A stretch of 64,000 nucleotides of DNA from Sporosarcina sp. FSL W7-1349 (GCF_038003045.1 NZ_JBBOOK010000001.1:186001-250000); one strand, 5' to 3'. Counted from the first letter of the stretch, positions 25,329-34,815 are shown. Notes: a model not told the origin generated them from the letters alone. Made by a program: numbers and translations.

Positions 25329-27214
25329 GTGTGCCCGGCATGGGCTATAACTTGGTGGTGAAAGTCCACTACAGGCTTGGCAGTAGGAACTGTTAGCTTA
25401 AGGCAAGGGTGTCCACCGTGAGGTGGAATCTGAAGGAAGCCGGCGGCAAAATCCCGAACCGACGGACAGAAACTGCATATGAGGCTGAATTGGAACGGAC
25501 GAGTTTGCCGTACAAAACAAAGTCCAATACTGCCCGAGTTCCATACAGTAAATGCAGCGGTTACATGGGAGGAAGGTTATAGCTCTTACCCGGGGAGGTC
25601 TTACAGGGGTTCCCGACAAGAGGGATGGAATATCCCACAGGAACAAACCGGTCAGTGATGGCAGGTTGAACTGTAAGAAGTCAGCAGAAGCCATAGTAGT
25701 CCATAAGGACGAAGGGCTGAACAATAATAATCCTGAAATGAAATGGAGGTAAAGACAGTGCAAAGACCACAGAAAACATCGGCAGATGGCTGGCCGCAAA
25801 GGGATAGGTTGGAAACCGAAGAATATGCGGGAGCGTGCAGTCCTGTCTTTACAGAAATGGAGCGACAGGATGGTATCGATTTGATTGATAAAGTAGTCGA
25901 CATCAACAACCTCTTTAACGCTTGTAAGAAAGTGAAGGCAAATAAAGGGGCGCCGGGTGTCGATGAAATGACAGTAGATGAACTTTTAGGTCATGTAGCC
26001 AAATACCGAACCCAACTTATTAGAAAGCTGAAAGACGGTTCGTACGAACCACTGCCAGTAAAACGTGTTGAAATTCCAAAGTTAGATGGGTCAATGCGAA
26101 AACTCGGCATACCGTGTGTACGGGATCGAATGGTTCAACAAGCCATCTATCAGGTGATTGGTAAAATCATTGACCCTCATTTTTCGGAGAGGAGCTATGG
26201 TTTTCGTCCAAAACGGAATCAGCATCAAGCCATTAAGCAATCCATCACATATTATGAACAAGGTTATAGAGTGGTAGTCGATTGTGATTTAAAAAGCTAC
26301 TTCGACACCATTAATCATCAGAAGCTGATGGAATATCTAAAAGAGTTCATAAACGACAAGATTGTCCTAAAGTTGATATGGAAGTTTCTAAAGAGTGGCA
26401 TCCTTGAAGATGGACTTATCAGTCCAACAGAAGAAGGTGCTCCGCAAGGTGGCGTACTCTCCCCGATTCTTAGCAATGTCTATTTGAATCAATTAGATAG
26501 GGAACTTGAAAGACGGGGGCATAAATTCGTACGATTTGCGGATGATTTCTGCATATACGTGAAAAGCAGGCGAGCAGGGGAACGTGTTTTGGAAAGCATT
26601 ACAAAGTTCCTTGAACATGATTTGAAGCTGACAGTGAACCAAGAAAAGAGCAAGGTGGGTTCTCCGGTCAAACTCAAGTTCCTCGGTTTCTGCCTCCATT
26701 CCACATCTAAAGGTGTGGGTTGTAGACCACATCACTCCGCAAAAAGTCGATTCAAATCAAAATTAAAGAAAATCACCAAACGGAATCGCCCGGGCCGCTT
26801 TGACGAGATTGCCAAAGAAATCAACCAAGTGACAATAGGTTGGATAAACTACTATGGAATTGGCTTTATGAAAAGTTTTATCAAATCCATGGCACAATGG
26901 CTGAACCATCGGTTACGTCAACTGATATGGAAACGTTGGAAGAAGATATGGACAAAATACCGTCAGTTACGAAGGCTGGGAATTTTACATGAAGAAGCTT
27001 GGAAAGTATCAAATTCCCGAAAGGGATATTGGAGAGTCTCCAAAAGCGAAACTCTACATAAAGCAATCAAAGCAGAAACGCTCACCAAGTGGGGTCTGAA
27101 AGACCTGAATCACTTGTATGAGCGTCGATACTTAAGTTATTGAACCGCCGTATACGGAACCGTACGTACGGTGGTGTGAGAGGTCGGGAGCTAATCACTC
27201 CCTCCTACTCGATT
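25329..27214 (+). mobile_element. Group II intron (class IIC-like) with encoded maturase
   Basis: The 5' end GTGTGCCC fits the GUGYG rule, followed by a structured non-coding part of about 430 nt. The reverse transcriptase ORF comes next. The 3' part (27144-27214) holds a domain V hairpin (CCGTATACGG and CCGTACGTACGG arms) and a domain VI hairpin GGGAG/CTCCC ending in CTCGATT. Insertion directly behind a transcription terminator and maturase resemblance to the IIC enzyme of Geobacillus both indicate class IIC. The exact 3' end (27213 or 27214) is uncertain. It looks intact. Confidence 0.88.
25758..27143 (+). CDS. ltrA: Group II intron reverse transcriptase/maturase, 461 aa
   Basis: Seven RT blocks are present, including SYGFRPKRNQHQA, FDTINHQ, GAPQGGVLSPILSN and the catalytic FADD (YADD variant), followed by KFLGF and a maturase (X) domain with GWINYYG. 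No endonuclease domain is visible, as in class IIC proteins. The start is taken as GTG at 25758 because GGAGG lies 8 nt upstream; the frame begins at 25743. The protein splices the intron and reverse transcribes it at new sites. Uninterrupted, so probably active. Confidence 0.93.
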   Translation: MQRPQKTSADGWPQRDRLETEEYAGACSPVFTEMERQDGIDLIDKVVDINNLFNACKKVKANKGAPGVDEMTVDELLGHVAKYRTQLIRKLKDGSYEPLPVKRVEIPKLDGSMRKLGIPCVRDRMVQQAIYQVIGKIIDPHFSERSYGFRPKRNQHQAIKQSITYYEQGYRVVVDCDLKSYFDTINHQKLMEYLKEFINDKIVLKLIWKFLKSGILEDGLISPTEEGAPQGGVLSPILSNVYLNQLDRELERRGHKFVRFADDFCIYVKSRRAGERVLESITKFLEHDLKLTVNQEKSKVGSPVKLKFLGFCLHSTSKGVGCRPHHSAKSRFKSKLKKITKRNRPGRFDEIAKEINQVTIGWINYYGIGFMKSFIKSMAQWLNHRLRQLIWKRWKKIWTKYRQLRRLGILHEEAWKVSNSRKGYWRVSKSETLHKAIKAETLTKWGLKDLNHLYERRYLSY

Positions 27215-27349
27215 TTGTACAAGGATAATTCAATTCAGTTTGCCCTAATTTATTAAAAAAATACAATATTTCTTCCAAAATGAAAAATTATTTTGAATTA
27301 TAGCATGAATCTTTGTATAATTAGGATGATATGAAAAGGGGGAGTTGTG

Positions 27350-28921
27350 ATGAAGCGGGAAGAATTGCTAGCACCGGAGCAATATAATCTGGCGAGCGAG
27401 TTCGAAAAATATGCAACGGGGGAAAGCAGAAAGGCACTCATCTATGTGGATGCGCAAGGGGAAGAGAAAGAGGTTACATATGATGAATTGATGGCCTTGG
27501 CGAACAAGACTGCAAACGTTTTCACTTCGAACGGACTAGGCAAAGGGGATGTCGTCCTAGTCATGGTGCCCCGTGTCATCGAGGCTTATGTCACGTATAT
27601 CGGAGCATTGAAAGCGGGCATTGTAGTCATTCCGAGTTCCGAAATGCTTCGAGCGTCGGATATTGAATACCGACTTGCTCATAGCAATGCGAAAGCCATC
27701 GTCGCATTTGACGCATTTTCCGATCAGTTCAACGATGTGAAAAATATGGAAGATGTGAAATTATTTTTGATCGGTAAAGCCGGAGAAGGTCAAATTTCAT
27801 TGACGGAGCAGATGGAATCAGCATCCGCTGATTTTGAAGCACCAGAAATCAAAAGTTCTGATATGGCCTTTTTATCCTACACGTCTGGAACGACAGGCAA
27901 GCCGAAAGGGGTTGTCCATACGCATGGCTGGGGATATGCGCATTTAAAGACAGCCGCACCGAATTGGCTTGGCATCCAGGAAGGGGACATCGTCTGGGCC
28001 ACTGCCGCTCCAGGTTGGCAAAAATGGATTTGGTCGCCTTTCTTATCCGTCTTGGGAAGCGGAGCGACAGGCTTTATCTATAATGCTAAGTTCGACGCCG
28101 TCAAGTACTTGGAGATGATCGGTAAATACCAAGTGAATGTTATTTGCTGCACACCGACGGAATACCGTTTTATCGCCAAGGAAGAAAGTTTGGCGAATTA
28201 CGACCTTTCTTCACTTCGCAGTGCGGTTTCCGCGGGAGAGCCATTGAACCGTGAAGTCATTGACACATTCGATAAACATTTCTCCCTGCAAGTACGGGAT
28301 GGCTATGGCCAAACAGAGAATACCTTGTTAGTCGGAACAATGATCGGCATGGAAGCACGGCCCGGTTCAATGGGGAAACCGACGCCAGGCAATCGTGTAG
28401 AAATCATCAATGAAAACGGGGAGCCGGCTGCAGTTGGAGAAGTCGGGGATATCGCCGTCCATATTACAACGCCGGCTTTATTTAAAGAGTATCTAAATGA
28501 TCCGGAACGGACGAAAATGCAGTTCCGCGGTGAATATTATGTCACTGGAGACCAAGCGAAAAAAGACGAGGATGGCTACTTCTGGTTTGAAGGACGCGGC
28601 GATGACATCATCATCAGCTCCGGTTATACGATCGGGCCTTTCGAAGTTGAGGACGCTCTTACGAAACATCCGGCCGTCCGTGAATGTGCCGTTGTTGGAA
28701 GCCCTGATGAAGTTCGGGGAAGCGTAGTCAAAGCGTTTATCGTCCTTCGCGATCCGGAACAGGAAAAAGCGGAAGGCATCGTGGAGGAACTTCAGGAACA
28801 TGTGAAGCAATTGACAGCGCCTTACAAATACCCACGGAAAGTTGAGTTCGTATCTGAACTTCCGAAAACTAGTTCTGGTAAGATCATGCGTGTGGAATTA
28901 CGGAAAAAGGAACAACAATAA
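27350..28921 (+). CDS. Acyl-CoA synthetase (AMP-forming), YtcI/MbcS-like, 523 aa
   Basis: ANL-superfamily adenylating enzyme activating a carboxylic acid to its CoA thioester. The nucleotide motif YTSGTTGKPKG, the GYGQTE motif, TGD and the C-terminal catalytic Lys in KTSSGKIMR are all present. It belongs to the acetyl/medium-chain acyl-CoA synthetase group. Position after ssp and before NAD kinase matches B. subtilis ytcI. ATG at 27350 has AGGGGGAG upstream; GTG at 27347 is an alternative. Acid substrate is unknown. Confidence 0.9.
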   Translation: MKREELLAPEQYNLASEFEKYATGESRKALIYVDAQGEEKEVTYDELMALANKTANVFTSNGLGKGDVVLVMVPRVIEAYVTYIGALKAGIVVIPSSEMLRASDIEYRLAHSNAKAIVAFDAFSDQFNDVKNMEDVKLFLIGKAGEGQISLTEQMESASADFEAPEIKSSDMAFLSYTSGTTGKPKGVVHTHGWGYAHLKTAAPNWLGIQEGDIVWATAAPGWQKWIWSPFLSVLGSGATGFIYNAKFDAVKYLEMIGKYQVNVICCTPTEYRFIAKEESLANYDLSSLRSAVSAGEPLNREVIDTFDKHFSLQVRDGYGQTENTLLVGTMIGMEARPGSMGKPTPGNRVEIINENGEPAAVGEVGDIAVHITTPALFKEYLNDPERTKMQFRGEYYVTGDQAKKDEDGYFWFEGRGDDIIISSGYTIGPFEVEDALTKHPAVRECAVVGSPDEVRGSVVKAFIVLRDPEQEKAEGIVEELQEHVKQLTAPYKYPRKVEFVSELPKTSSGKIMRVELRKKEQQ

Positions 28922-28930
28922 GGGGAGGAA

Positions 28931-28970
28931 ACCGCCATTCCGGATATTCATCTGGGAAGGCGGTTTTTAT
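28931..28970 (+). terminator. Terminator of the acyl-CoA synthetase gene
   Basis: ACCGCC pairs with GGCGGT, with an inner TTCC/GGAA arm, followed by a T-run. Confidence 0.75.
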
Positions 28971-29136
28971 CTTCATTCAGTAAAATTCTTTGTTTTGAAA
29001 GTGCAAGCAGCTCACTTTAAAGTACGGTGAGAATTGATGTCGGAAAGTGACTTCTGCCGAGATCAAGCCTTTACGCTTTAGTGGGATGGGTATATACTTT
29101 GGTACAAGCAACTTACTAGTAGAAGGGGGCGTCGTT

Positions 29137-30045
29137 ATGCAGAGAGAGAGAAACGGTGTCCTTTGGGGAATTGGCGCTTATGTCATCTGGGGATTCATGC
29201 CTGTTTATTGGAAAACCTTGCAGCATGTCGGCAGCTTTGAAATTTTAGTCACCCGAATCATCTGGGCGTTCGTCTTTACGGTTTTGCTTGTCGTCCTCAT
29301 GAAAAATGGGAAACACCTCATACAGGACATGAAAACTCTTTGGCAATCCAAAAAGGATTTTTGGTTCCTTTGTTTAGCTTCAGCGCTTATTTCAGGGAAT
29401 TGGTTCCTCTACATATGGGCAGTGAATCACGGACATATTGTCCAAACCAGTTTGGGGTATTATATCAATCCCCTTGTCTCCGTCCTATTGGGAATCTTCT
29501 TCCTGGAAGAAAAATTGTCGCGTGTCCAACAGCTCGCATTTGCTTTGGCGACAATCGGAGTGATCATCTTAACGTTCTCCTATGGACATATACCCTGGTT
29601 GTCTTTTGGCCTTGCTTTCACTTTTGCGATCTACGGCCTCTTGAAAAAGCAAATCCAATTGGATGCCATCCGGGGATTGGCCATCGAAACATTGTTCATC
29701 CTGCCTTTTGCCTTGCTCGCGTTCGGGTGGATGACAATTACCGGTCCGACGGCTTTCCTCCAGATTGATGTCAAGACGGATATCCTATTGATCTTGACGG
29801 GGATCGCAACTGGACTGCCGCTCATCATGTTTGCCAAGGGAGCCCAGACAATGCCGCTTAATCTGGTCGGCTTCTTGCAATACATCGCCCCGACCCTCAT
29901 GTTGATCATCGGGGTCGGCCTGTACGGAGAGAAATTTGAAGCGGTCGACTTGCTTTCGTTTTCCTTCATCTGGGCTGCCTTGCTCCTCTTCATGGGTTCC
30001 AAGATTACAGAAATCATCCAACAGAAAAAAGCAGCCTCCCATTAG
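29137..30045 (+). CDS. rarD: EamA-family transporter RarD, 302 aa
   Basis: About ten membrane helices with the RarD pattern GVLWGIGAYVIWGFMPVYWK at the N-terminus. RarD was named from chloramphenicol resistance, and family members move metabolites; the substrate here is unknown. ATG at 29137 follows AAGGGGGCG; an upstream start at 29047 is unlikely. Not at this position in B. subtilis, so it may be a lineage-specific insertion into the ytcI-ytdI order. An inverted repeat begins at its stop codon. Confidence 0.9.
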   Translation: MQRERNGVLWGIGAYVIWGFMPVYWKTLQHVGSFEILVTRIIWAFVFTVLLVVLMKNGKHLIQDMKTLWQSKKDFWFLCLASALISGNWFLYIWAVNHGHIVQTSLGYYINPLVSVLLGIFFLEEKLSRVQQLAFALATIGVIILTFSYGHIPWLSFGLAFTFAIYGLLKKQIQLDAIRGLAIETLFILPFALLAFGWMTITGPTAFLQIDVKTDILLILTGIATGLPLIMFAKGAQTMPLNLVGFLQYIAPTLMLIIGVGLYGEKFEAVDLLSFSFIWAALLLFMGSKITEIIQQKKAASH

Positions 30046-30401
30046 TAACGGGTTCGGAACACGGGGAGAAAACATTAAAGTGCATAGCAAATGGGGACAC
30101 AATTCACACTTGAATTGGTTCCCTATTTTTGTTGTTATACCAATGTTTAAAGCAATTATCCGTAGAAAATAACAATACAATTGGTAAACCAATTAACAAT
30201 AACACATAAATTTATGTGCCTCTGCTAATAGCAATGTTAATAGGTTTGTTAATTGGAGGTTGAAAGAATGTTTTAGAAATGACTGAAAACATTGAAGAGA
30301 GAAAATTATTTTGTGCTAAAATAAAGATATAAGAAGACGGCTTATTCAACAAACGCGCAAGATTGTTGTAATGACTGATTTCTATCGGAGGGGAATATTA
30401 A

Positions 30402-30605
30402 TTGGATATCTTTTTATTAATGTTTGCGTATATAGGTGTTTTTGGTATGCCTATTTTGGGTATTATTTTTTGTCTTAACCTTGTTGAAGTGATAAAGAAA
30501 ATTAAAAATGAACAGCCGACTGCCACTAATACTTTTTGGTTGACTGCTTCATTCATTTTAATTGTATGGAGTATAGCTTTATTACCGTTGCAAACCATTA
30601 ATTAA
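30402..30605 (+). CDS. Small two-helix membrane protein, 67 aa
   Basis: TTG start with CGGAGGGG upstream at good spacing. Two hydrophobic helices (about residues 3 to 27 and 44 to 62) flank a basic and polar loop (EVIKKIKNEQPTATN). It is followed by a clear terminator, which supports a real short gene. I do not recognise a family. It is the only likely gene within the inverted-repeat segment and its base composition is more AT-rich than its neighbours. Confidence 0.6.
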   Translation: MDIFLLMFAYIGVFGMPILGIIFCLNLVEVIKKIKNEQPTATNTFWLTASFILIVWSIALLPLQTIN

Positions 30606-30634
30606 AGAATAGGACGCAATTGTTGAATAATAAG

Positions 30635-30667
30635 AATGCCCGGCAAAAAAAGCCTGGGCATTTTTAT
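30635..30667 (+). terminator. Terminator of the 67-aa protein gene
   Basis: AATGCCCGGC and GCCTGGGCATT stem, A7 loop, T-run. Confidence 0.85.
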
Positions 30668-30786
30668 TGCTTTTTACTGTCAATTCTGTTGCTAATCATA
30701 CGCTAATTCAGTTGTTAATTGGGTTACGTTTTCGTGTTTTCTCCCCATCAACCGAACCCGTTATCCCATTAGACTGCTTTTTTTCT

Positions 30787-31587
30787 TTATAAATAAATTC
30801 GTGCCACTTTTTCCCAAAATGAGTTGTCTTTTAGCTTGACTGTTTTGATCTTTTTGTCGCTTAGCCTGATTTCCACGTCTTCCACTCTTCGAATGCCCAT
30901 CGCTTCATTGTCCGCCGCCATGGAAGGGAAGTCGTTACCGTCCCGGTGGACGCGCAGTTTCAATCTCCGCGTCCCGCTCATGATGAAAGGAGATCCGAGC
31001 GTTCGGAAGGAATTCGTATTGACGGAGGCAAGTTCCGTCACTTGGAAACAAGGAAGCATCGGGTCGACGACAGCCCCGTTCACCGATTTATTGTACGCGG
31101 TGCTGCCTGTCGGGGTCGATACGATGACACCATCCCCCAGGAAGGTTTCAAATAATGTATCATCGATGATGATATCCAATGTGAACATCCGGATAATATT
31201 GGAGCGGATGCTGAATTCATTCAAACAGTAGAAAGGTTGCCGCCCATCAATCGCTACTTCGATCAGCGGGTACTGTCTCACCTTCAGCTCCGCATTGCGA
31301 ATCAAGTGTATCATTTCCCAAACATTGTTATAATCGAAATCACAATAAAAGCCCGGCTTGTTGTCTAGTGTGACGCCGGCATATAGGCAATCTTGCCGGA
31401 AACCGGTTTTCCGGACGGCTTGCAGGAAAGTGCCGTCATGTCCTAGACTGATGATGATATTGGCCTCCTCATGGGATTCCAGCATCTGAAAACCCTCGTG
31501 GATGAGCGCCTCTCGGACTTTAGTTTTTTTAGCCAATGTCTCTTCATCATTTTTACAATAAATATATATATTCGTCCGTTCTGCCAT
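30787..31587 (-). CDS. NAD kinase, YtdI type, 266 aa
   Basis: Phosphorylates NAD to NADP. The second conserved motif TPTGSTAYNKSVNGAVVDP and the CFQVTELAS region are the NAD kinase pattern, and the protein aligns along its length with B. subtilis YtdI, ending in KTVKLKDNSFWEKV. The usual GGDGT motif reads GHDGT here (residues about 49 to 53), a notable change at the nucleotide site. RBS AAGGGG precedes the ATG. Divergent from sppA, as in B. subtilis. Confidence 0.93.
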   Translation of the reverse strand: MAERTNIYIYCKNDEETLAKKTKVREALIHEGFQMLESHEEANIIISLGHDGTFLQAVRKTGFRQDCLYAGVTLDNKPGFYCDFDYNNVWEMIHLIRNAELKVRQYPLIEVAIDGRQPFYCLNEFSIRSNIIRMFTLDIIIDDTLFETFLGDGVIVSTPTGSTAYNKSVNGAVVDPMLPCFQVTELASVNTNSFRTLGSPFIMSGTRRLKLRVHRDGNDFPSMAADNEAMGIRRVEDVEIRLSDKKIKTVKLKDNSFWEKVARIYL

Positions 31588-31694
31588 AAATCATTCGTCC
31601 CCTTCGGAATATGATATCCCTATTTTAGCATGTTGTGAAACATTTGGGGGAAGTAGAACGTATAGGATGTTGTATAGGAAAAGGAGGAATATTC

Positions 31695-32705
31695 ATGTCT
31701 ATGAAACGATGGATTGCAATCGTCATCGCGGCGGCGCTTGTCTTCGTCTCGATCGGAGTTACATCGCTTTCTTTTTTATTCACCCGAGATATTGACGGAT
31801 TCGTCGAAAAGATGATGGCCAGTACATCGCAATATGGAGAAGCGGTTATTGAACCTGGGGTGGGGAATGAAAAAATTGCCGTCATGGCGGTCGATGGGGT
31901 CATTCAAGATCTGGGAAGCGCTTCATCCATCTTCCAGCCGGCGGGCTATAACCATGGGTTATTCATGCAGCAGTTGAACGATGTTTTGGAAAATGAGTCG
32001 ATTAAAGGGATCATTTTGAAAGTCAATTCCCCCGGTGGTGGAGTGATTGAATCCGCGGATATTTATGATGCGATCCGATTGATCCAAGAGGAACGGCAAA
32101 TCCCTGTTTATGTATCCATGGGAGGGATGGCAGCATCAGGCGGGTATTACATATCAGCGCCAGCAGACAAGATCTTTGTTAATCGGGAAACGATTACCGG
32201 ATCGATCGGCGTCATTATGGAAAGTGTAAATTATTCCAAGTTGGCGGAAAAATACGGTATCGCGTTTGATACGATCAAGACAGGTCCTTATAAGGATATT
32301 ATGAGCGGGGCTCGGGAGATGACCGATGAAGAACGGGCCATGCTGGAGGATATGATTGGTGATTCGTACGAACGGTTTGTCGATATTATCGAGGAAGGCC
32401 GCGGCATGTCCGAGGCGCAGGTGAAGAAGATCGCCGATGGCCGGATCATGAATGGGCGTCAAGCCATCGAAGCGGGATTGGCCGATGATTTCGGAAAAAC
32501 GGGTGATGTCATCGCAGCCATGAAGGAGGATCATGATTTGAAAGATGCCACCGTCTTTGAATACACGGCAAAGGACAGTTGGCTATCGCTCTACGGGGTG
32601 AAGGCGCGCAATCTTTTCGGCGGCAATGTGGAATCCGAGTTGATCGGCAAATTATTATCCGACTATAACGCACCGCGAATGATGTATCTATACGGTGAAA
32701 GATAA
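31695..32705 (+). CDS. sppA: Signal peptide peptidase SppA, 336 aa
   Basis: Membrane-anchored serine-lysine protease that degrades leftover signal peptides. An N-terminal helix (residues about 5 to 25) is followed by the S49 domain. The catalytic Ser lies in GGMAASGGYY and the Lys in TGPYKDIMSG, 50 or so residues later. RBS AAGGAGGAA fixes the ATG at 31695; the longer frame from 31635 is not supported. It is 10 bp before the RDD gene, the same order as B. subtilis yteI-yteJ. Confidence 0.94.
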   Translation: MSMKRWIAIVIAAALVFVSIGVTSLSFLFTRDIDGFVEKMMASTSQYGEAVIEPGVGNEKIAVMAVDGVIQDLGSASSIFQPAGYNHGLFMQQLNDVLENESIKGIILKVNSPGGGVIESADIYDAIRLIQEERQIPVYVSMGGMAASGGYYISAPADKIFVNRETITGSIGVIMESVNYSKLAEKYGIAFDTIKTGPYKDIMSGAREMTDEERAMLEDMIGDSYERFVDIIEEGRGMSEAQVKKIADGRIMNGRQAIEAGLADDFGKTGDVIAAMKEDHDLKDATVFEYTAKDSWLSLYGVKARNLFGGNVESELIGKLLSDYNAPRMMYLYGER

Positions 32706-32714
32706 GGAGGATGG

Positions 32715-33272
32715 ATGATGACGGAATTTCAAGATTATCGACCGCTGGAACCGGAGGAGAACCAGTTGCCGGTTAAAGCGGAAGATCGTATCGAAACAGG
32801 ACGATTCCATTTGAAGTACGCCGGTTTCTGGACTAGATTCTGGGCGTATATCATCGATTTGCTCGTAGTTTCTGCCATCTGTGGCATTCTGCTGAAGCCG
32901 GCCTTCCATTTGTCGGGCATGGCAATTTCAAATCCGCCTTTCTTTCTGTTCAGCCCATACAAACTTACGGCATTGGCCGTGTTCCTGCTGTATTTCGCGT
33001 TGATGACCAAGTTGTTCCGACAAACGATTGGGAAAATGATTTTAGGCATCCGCGTGGATACGAAGGACGGACGGCCTCTCGACTGGGGGACGATTTTGTT
33101 CCGTGAAGTGATTGGAAGATTCATTTCCAAGATGATTCTCATTCCGTATCTTCTCGCGGCGCTCATGCCGAAAAAAGAGGCGCTTCATGATTTGTTTGCG
33201 GACACGGTTGTCGTCCATGAGGATTCCTATGAAAAGACGGAGGAATTGCCGATTCCGGCAGGTAGTCAATAG
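32715..33272 (+). CDS. yteJ: RDD family membrane protein, YteJ type, 185 aa
   Basis: Three or four hydrophobic helices after a charged N-terminus, with the RDD hallmark FWTRFWAYIIDLLVVS (Arg and Asp in the first helix). In B. subtilis YteJ works with SppA in resistance to antimicrobial peptides; the tight coupling here agrees. AAGGAGG is 4 nt from ATG 32715 and 7 nt from ATG 32718, so the second ATG may be the true start. Confidence 0.9.
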   Translation: MMTEFQDYRPLEPEENQLPVKAEDRIETGRFHLKYAGFWTRFWAYIIDLLVVSAICGILLKPAFHLSGMAISNPPFFLFSPYKLTALAVFLLYFALMTKLFRQTIGKMILGIRVDTKDGRPLDWGTILFREVIGRFISKMILIPYLLAALMPKKEALHDLFADTVVVHEDSYEKTEELPIPAGSQ

Positions 33273-33327
33273 TTGCAAGAGGTGTCCTTTATTGAGTATG
33301 ATAAGATTGACAAGGAGGCGTTTATGA

Positions 33328-33834
33328 ATGGCAAATGTTACATTTAAGAACAATCCTGTTACACTACTAGGAGAAGAAGTGAAGGTCGGGGATACGGCGC
33401 CTGATTTCACTGTACTCGCAAATGACCTAAGCCCGGTCACGCTCGCCGATACGAATGGGAAAATCCGTTTAATCAGTGTCATTCCTTCCATAGACACAGG
33501 AGTCTGTTCAAAACAGACGCGGACGTTCAACGAAGAAGCGACTTCGCTCGGGGAAGATGTCCATGTGCTGACGATTTCAGTCGATTTGCCTTTTGCGCAA
33601 GCCAGATGGTGCGCGGCGGAAGGGATTGAAAACGTCCAAACGTTATCTGATCACCGAGATCTCTCCTTCGGGAAAGCTTACGGGGTCGTCATGGAAGAAC
33701 TGCGATTACTGGCACGTTCCGTCTTTGTCATCGACAAAGACAATAAGGTGACGTATGTAGAATACGTCAGCGAGGGGACGAACCACCCGGATTATGAAAA
33801 AGCGGTAGAAGCGGTCAAACAACTAACAAAATAA
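33328..33834 (+). CDS. tpx: Thiol peroxidase Tpx, 168 aa
   Basis: Atypical two-Cys peroxiredoxin that reduces peroxides with thioredoxin. Peroxidatic Cys60 lies in [12 protein letters not shown] and resolving Cys95 in ARWCAAE, the Tpx spacing. AAGGAGG precedes the start. In B. subtilis ytfI and ytfJ stand between yteJ and tpx; both are absent here. A terminator follows. Confidence 0.96.
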   Translation: MANVTFKNNPVTLLGEEVKVGDTAPDFTVLANDLSPVTLADTNGKIRLISVIPSIDTGVCSKQTRTFNEEATSLGEDVHVLTISVDLPFAQARWCAAEGIENVQTLSDHRDLSFGKAYGVVMEELRLLARSVFVIDKDNKVTYVEYVSEGTNHPDYEKAVEAVKQLTK

Positions 33835-33842
33835 GAATACTT

Positions 33843-33874
33843 AAAACCCACTCGGAGACGGGTGGGTTTTCTTT
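33843..33874 (+). terminator. Terminator of tpx
   Basis: AACCCAC/GTGGGTT stem extended by an inner CG pair, then a T-run. The ytxK start follows within 20 nt. Confidence 0.8.
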
Positions 33875-33891
33875 AGTAGAGGGATCGAAAA

Positions 33892-34815
33892 ATGACAACA
33901 AATACGGAGAAAATCTTCGCATACTTGGATACATATGCGGAATCAAGTGAAGAAGTCTATTTGGAAGCGATCAAACAGGCTTGTGAAAAATGGCTGTCAG
34001 GTGCCGACAGTCCGGGTGTTACGGAACCAGTACAGAAAGAGGAGATCCGCCGGGGAATCCAATTGGCCATTCTGAAAGGGATGAAACAGGATGTTCAACC
34101 CCATCATCAGATGACCCCCGATTCAATCGGGATGCTGATGGGGCATATGGCCGGCAGGCTGGTACAAGGACAGCGGAATATTACGATTCTGGACCCTGCC
34201 GCTGGAACGGGGAACTTGTTGTATACCGTCATGGATGCCATCGGAGCAGGTGTGACTGCCACGGCTGTGGAGATTGATGACTTGCTCGTCCGATTGGCTG
34301 CGGTGACAGCGGAATTGCTGGAGCACCCTGTCAGTTTCTACGTCCAAGATGCGCTTCGGCCTTTGCTTGTCGACCCGGTTGATATGGTCATTAGCGATCT
34401 GCCGGTCGGCTATTATCCGGATGACGATAATGCACTGAATTTTGAGCTCATGCCGTCAGAAGGACATGCGTATGCCCATCATCTATTTATTGAACAATCG
34501 ATGAATCATCTTAATCCGGGGGGATATGCGTTATTTGTCATCCCGGCAAACTTGTTCGATACACCTCAAGCGTCCGATTTGCACCCTTTCTTGAAGCAGA
34601 AAACTGTTATCAGGGCAGTGATCCAGCTACCCAGCTCGTTGTTCAAGCATGCCGTGCATGAGAAAAGCATACTCGTTCTGCAAAAGCCGGATCTGGAACG
34701 GCAGCGGACATCCGATGTTCTGTTAGCTAAAGTTCCCAATATGACAGACGCGAAAGCAATGTCCCTCTTCTTGCAGAAAATCGATAGCTGGGTAGATGAA
34801 GAAGAGGCCCGTTGA
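33892..34815 (+). CDS. ytxK: YtxK-type class I SAM-dependent methyltransferase-like protein, 307 aa
   Basis: Similar to adenine-N6 DNA methyltransferases: SAM motif I ILDPAAGTGNLL near residue 100, an acidic motif II, and a motif IV position. Where active enzymes have NPPY or NPPF, this protein reads SDLPVGYY, so base flipping or catalysis on adenine is doubtful. Found before ackA in many Bacillales. Function unknown. The gene is 38 bp ahead of ackA and probably in the same transcript. Confidence 0.9.
   Translation: MTTNTEKIFAYLDTYAESSEEVYLEAIKQACEKWLSGADSPGVTEPVQKEEIRRGIQLAILKGMKQDVQPHHQMTPDSIGMLMGHMAGRLVQGQRNITILDPAAGTGNLLYTVMDAIGAGVTATAVEIDDLLVRLAAVTAELLEHPVSFYVQDALRPLLVDPVDMVISDLPVGYYPDDDNALNFELMPSEGHAYAHHLFIEQSMNHLNPGGYALFVIPANLFDTPQASDLHPFLKQKTVIRAVIQLPSSLFKHAVHEKSILVLQKPDLERQRTSDVLLAKVPNMTDAKAMSLFLQKIDSWVDEEEAR

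Larger units (their letters stand above)
30047..30763. other. AT-rich segment bounded by 28-bp imperfect inverted repeats
   Basis: Left arm 30047-30073 reads AACGGGTTCGG, five variable bases, GGGGAGAAAACA. The right arm (30734-30763) is its reverse complement with different variable bases. Between them are a hairpin near 30094-30125 (GGGGACACAATTCA/TTGAATTGGTTCCC), AT-rich sequence without a gene, a 67-aa membrane protein and its terminator. It may be a small non-autonomous mobile unit. Confidence 0.5.

Noticed and set aside
29636..30017. 128-aa antisense frame in rarD
   Set aside because: Shadow frame with no ribosome site; rarD has family motifs throughout.
30057..30192. Minus-strand coding frame overlapping the end of rarD
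   Set aside because: Composition is not protein-like and it is antisense to a well-supported gene.
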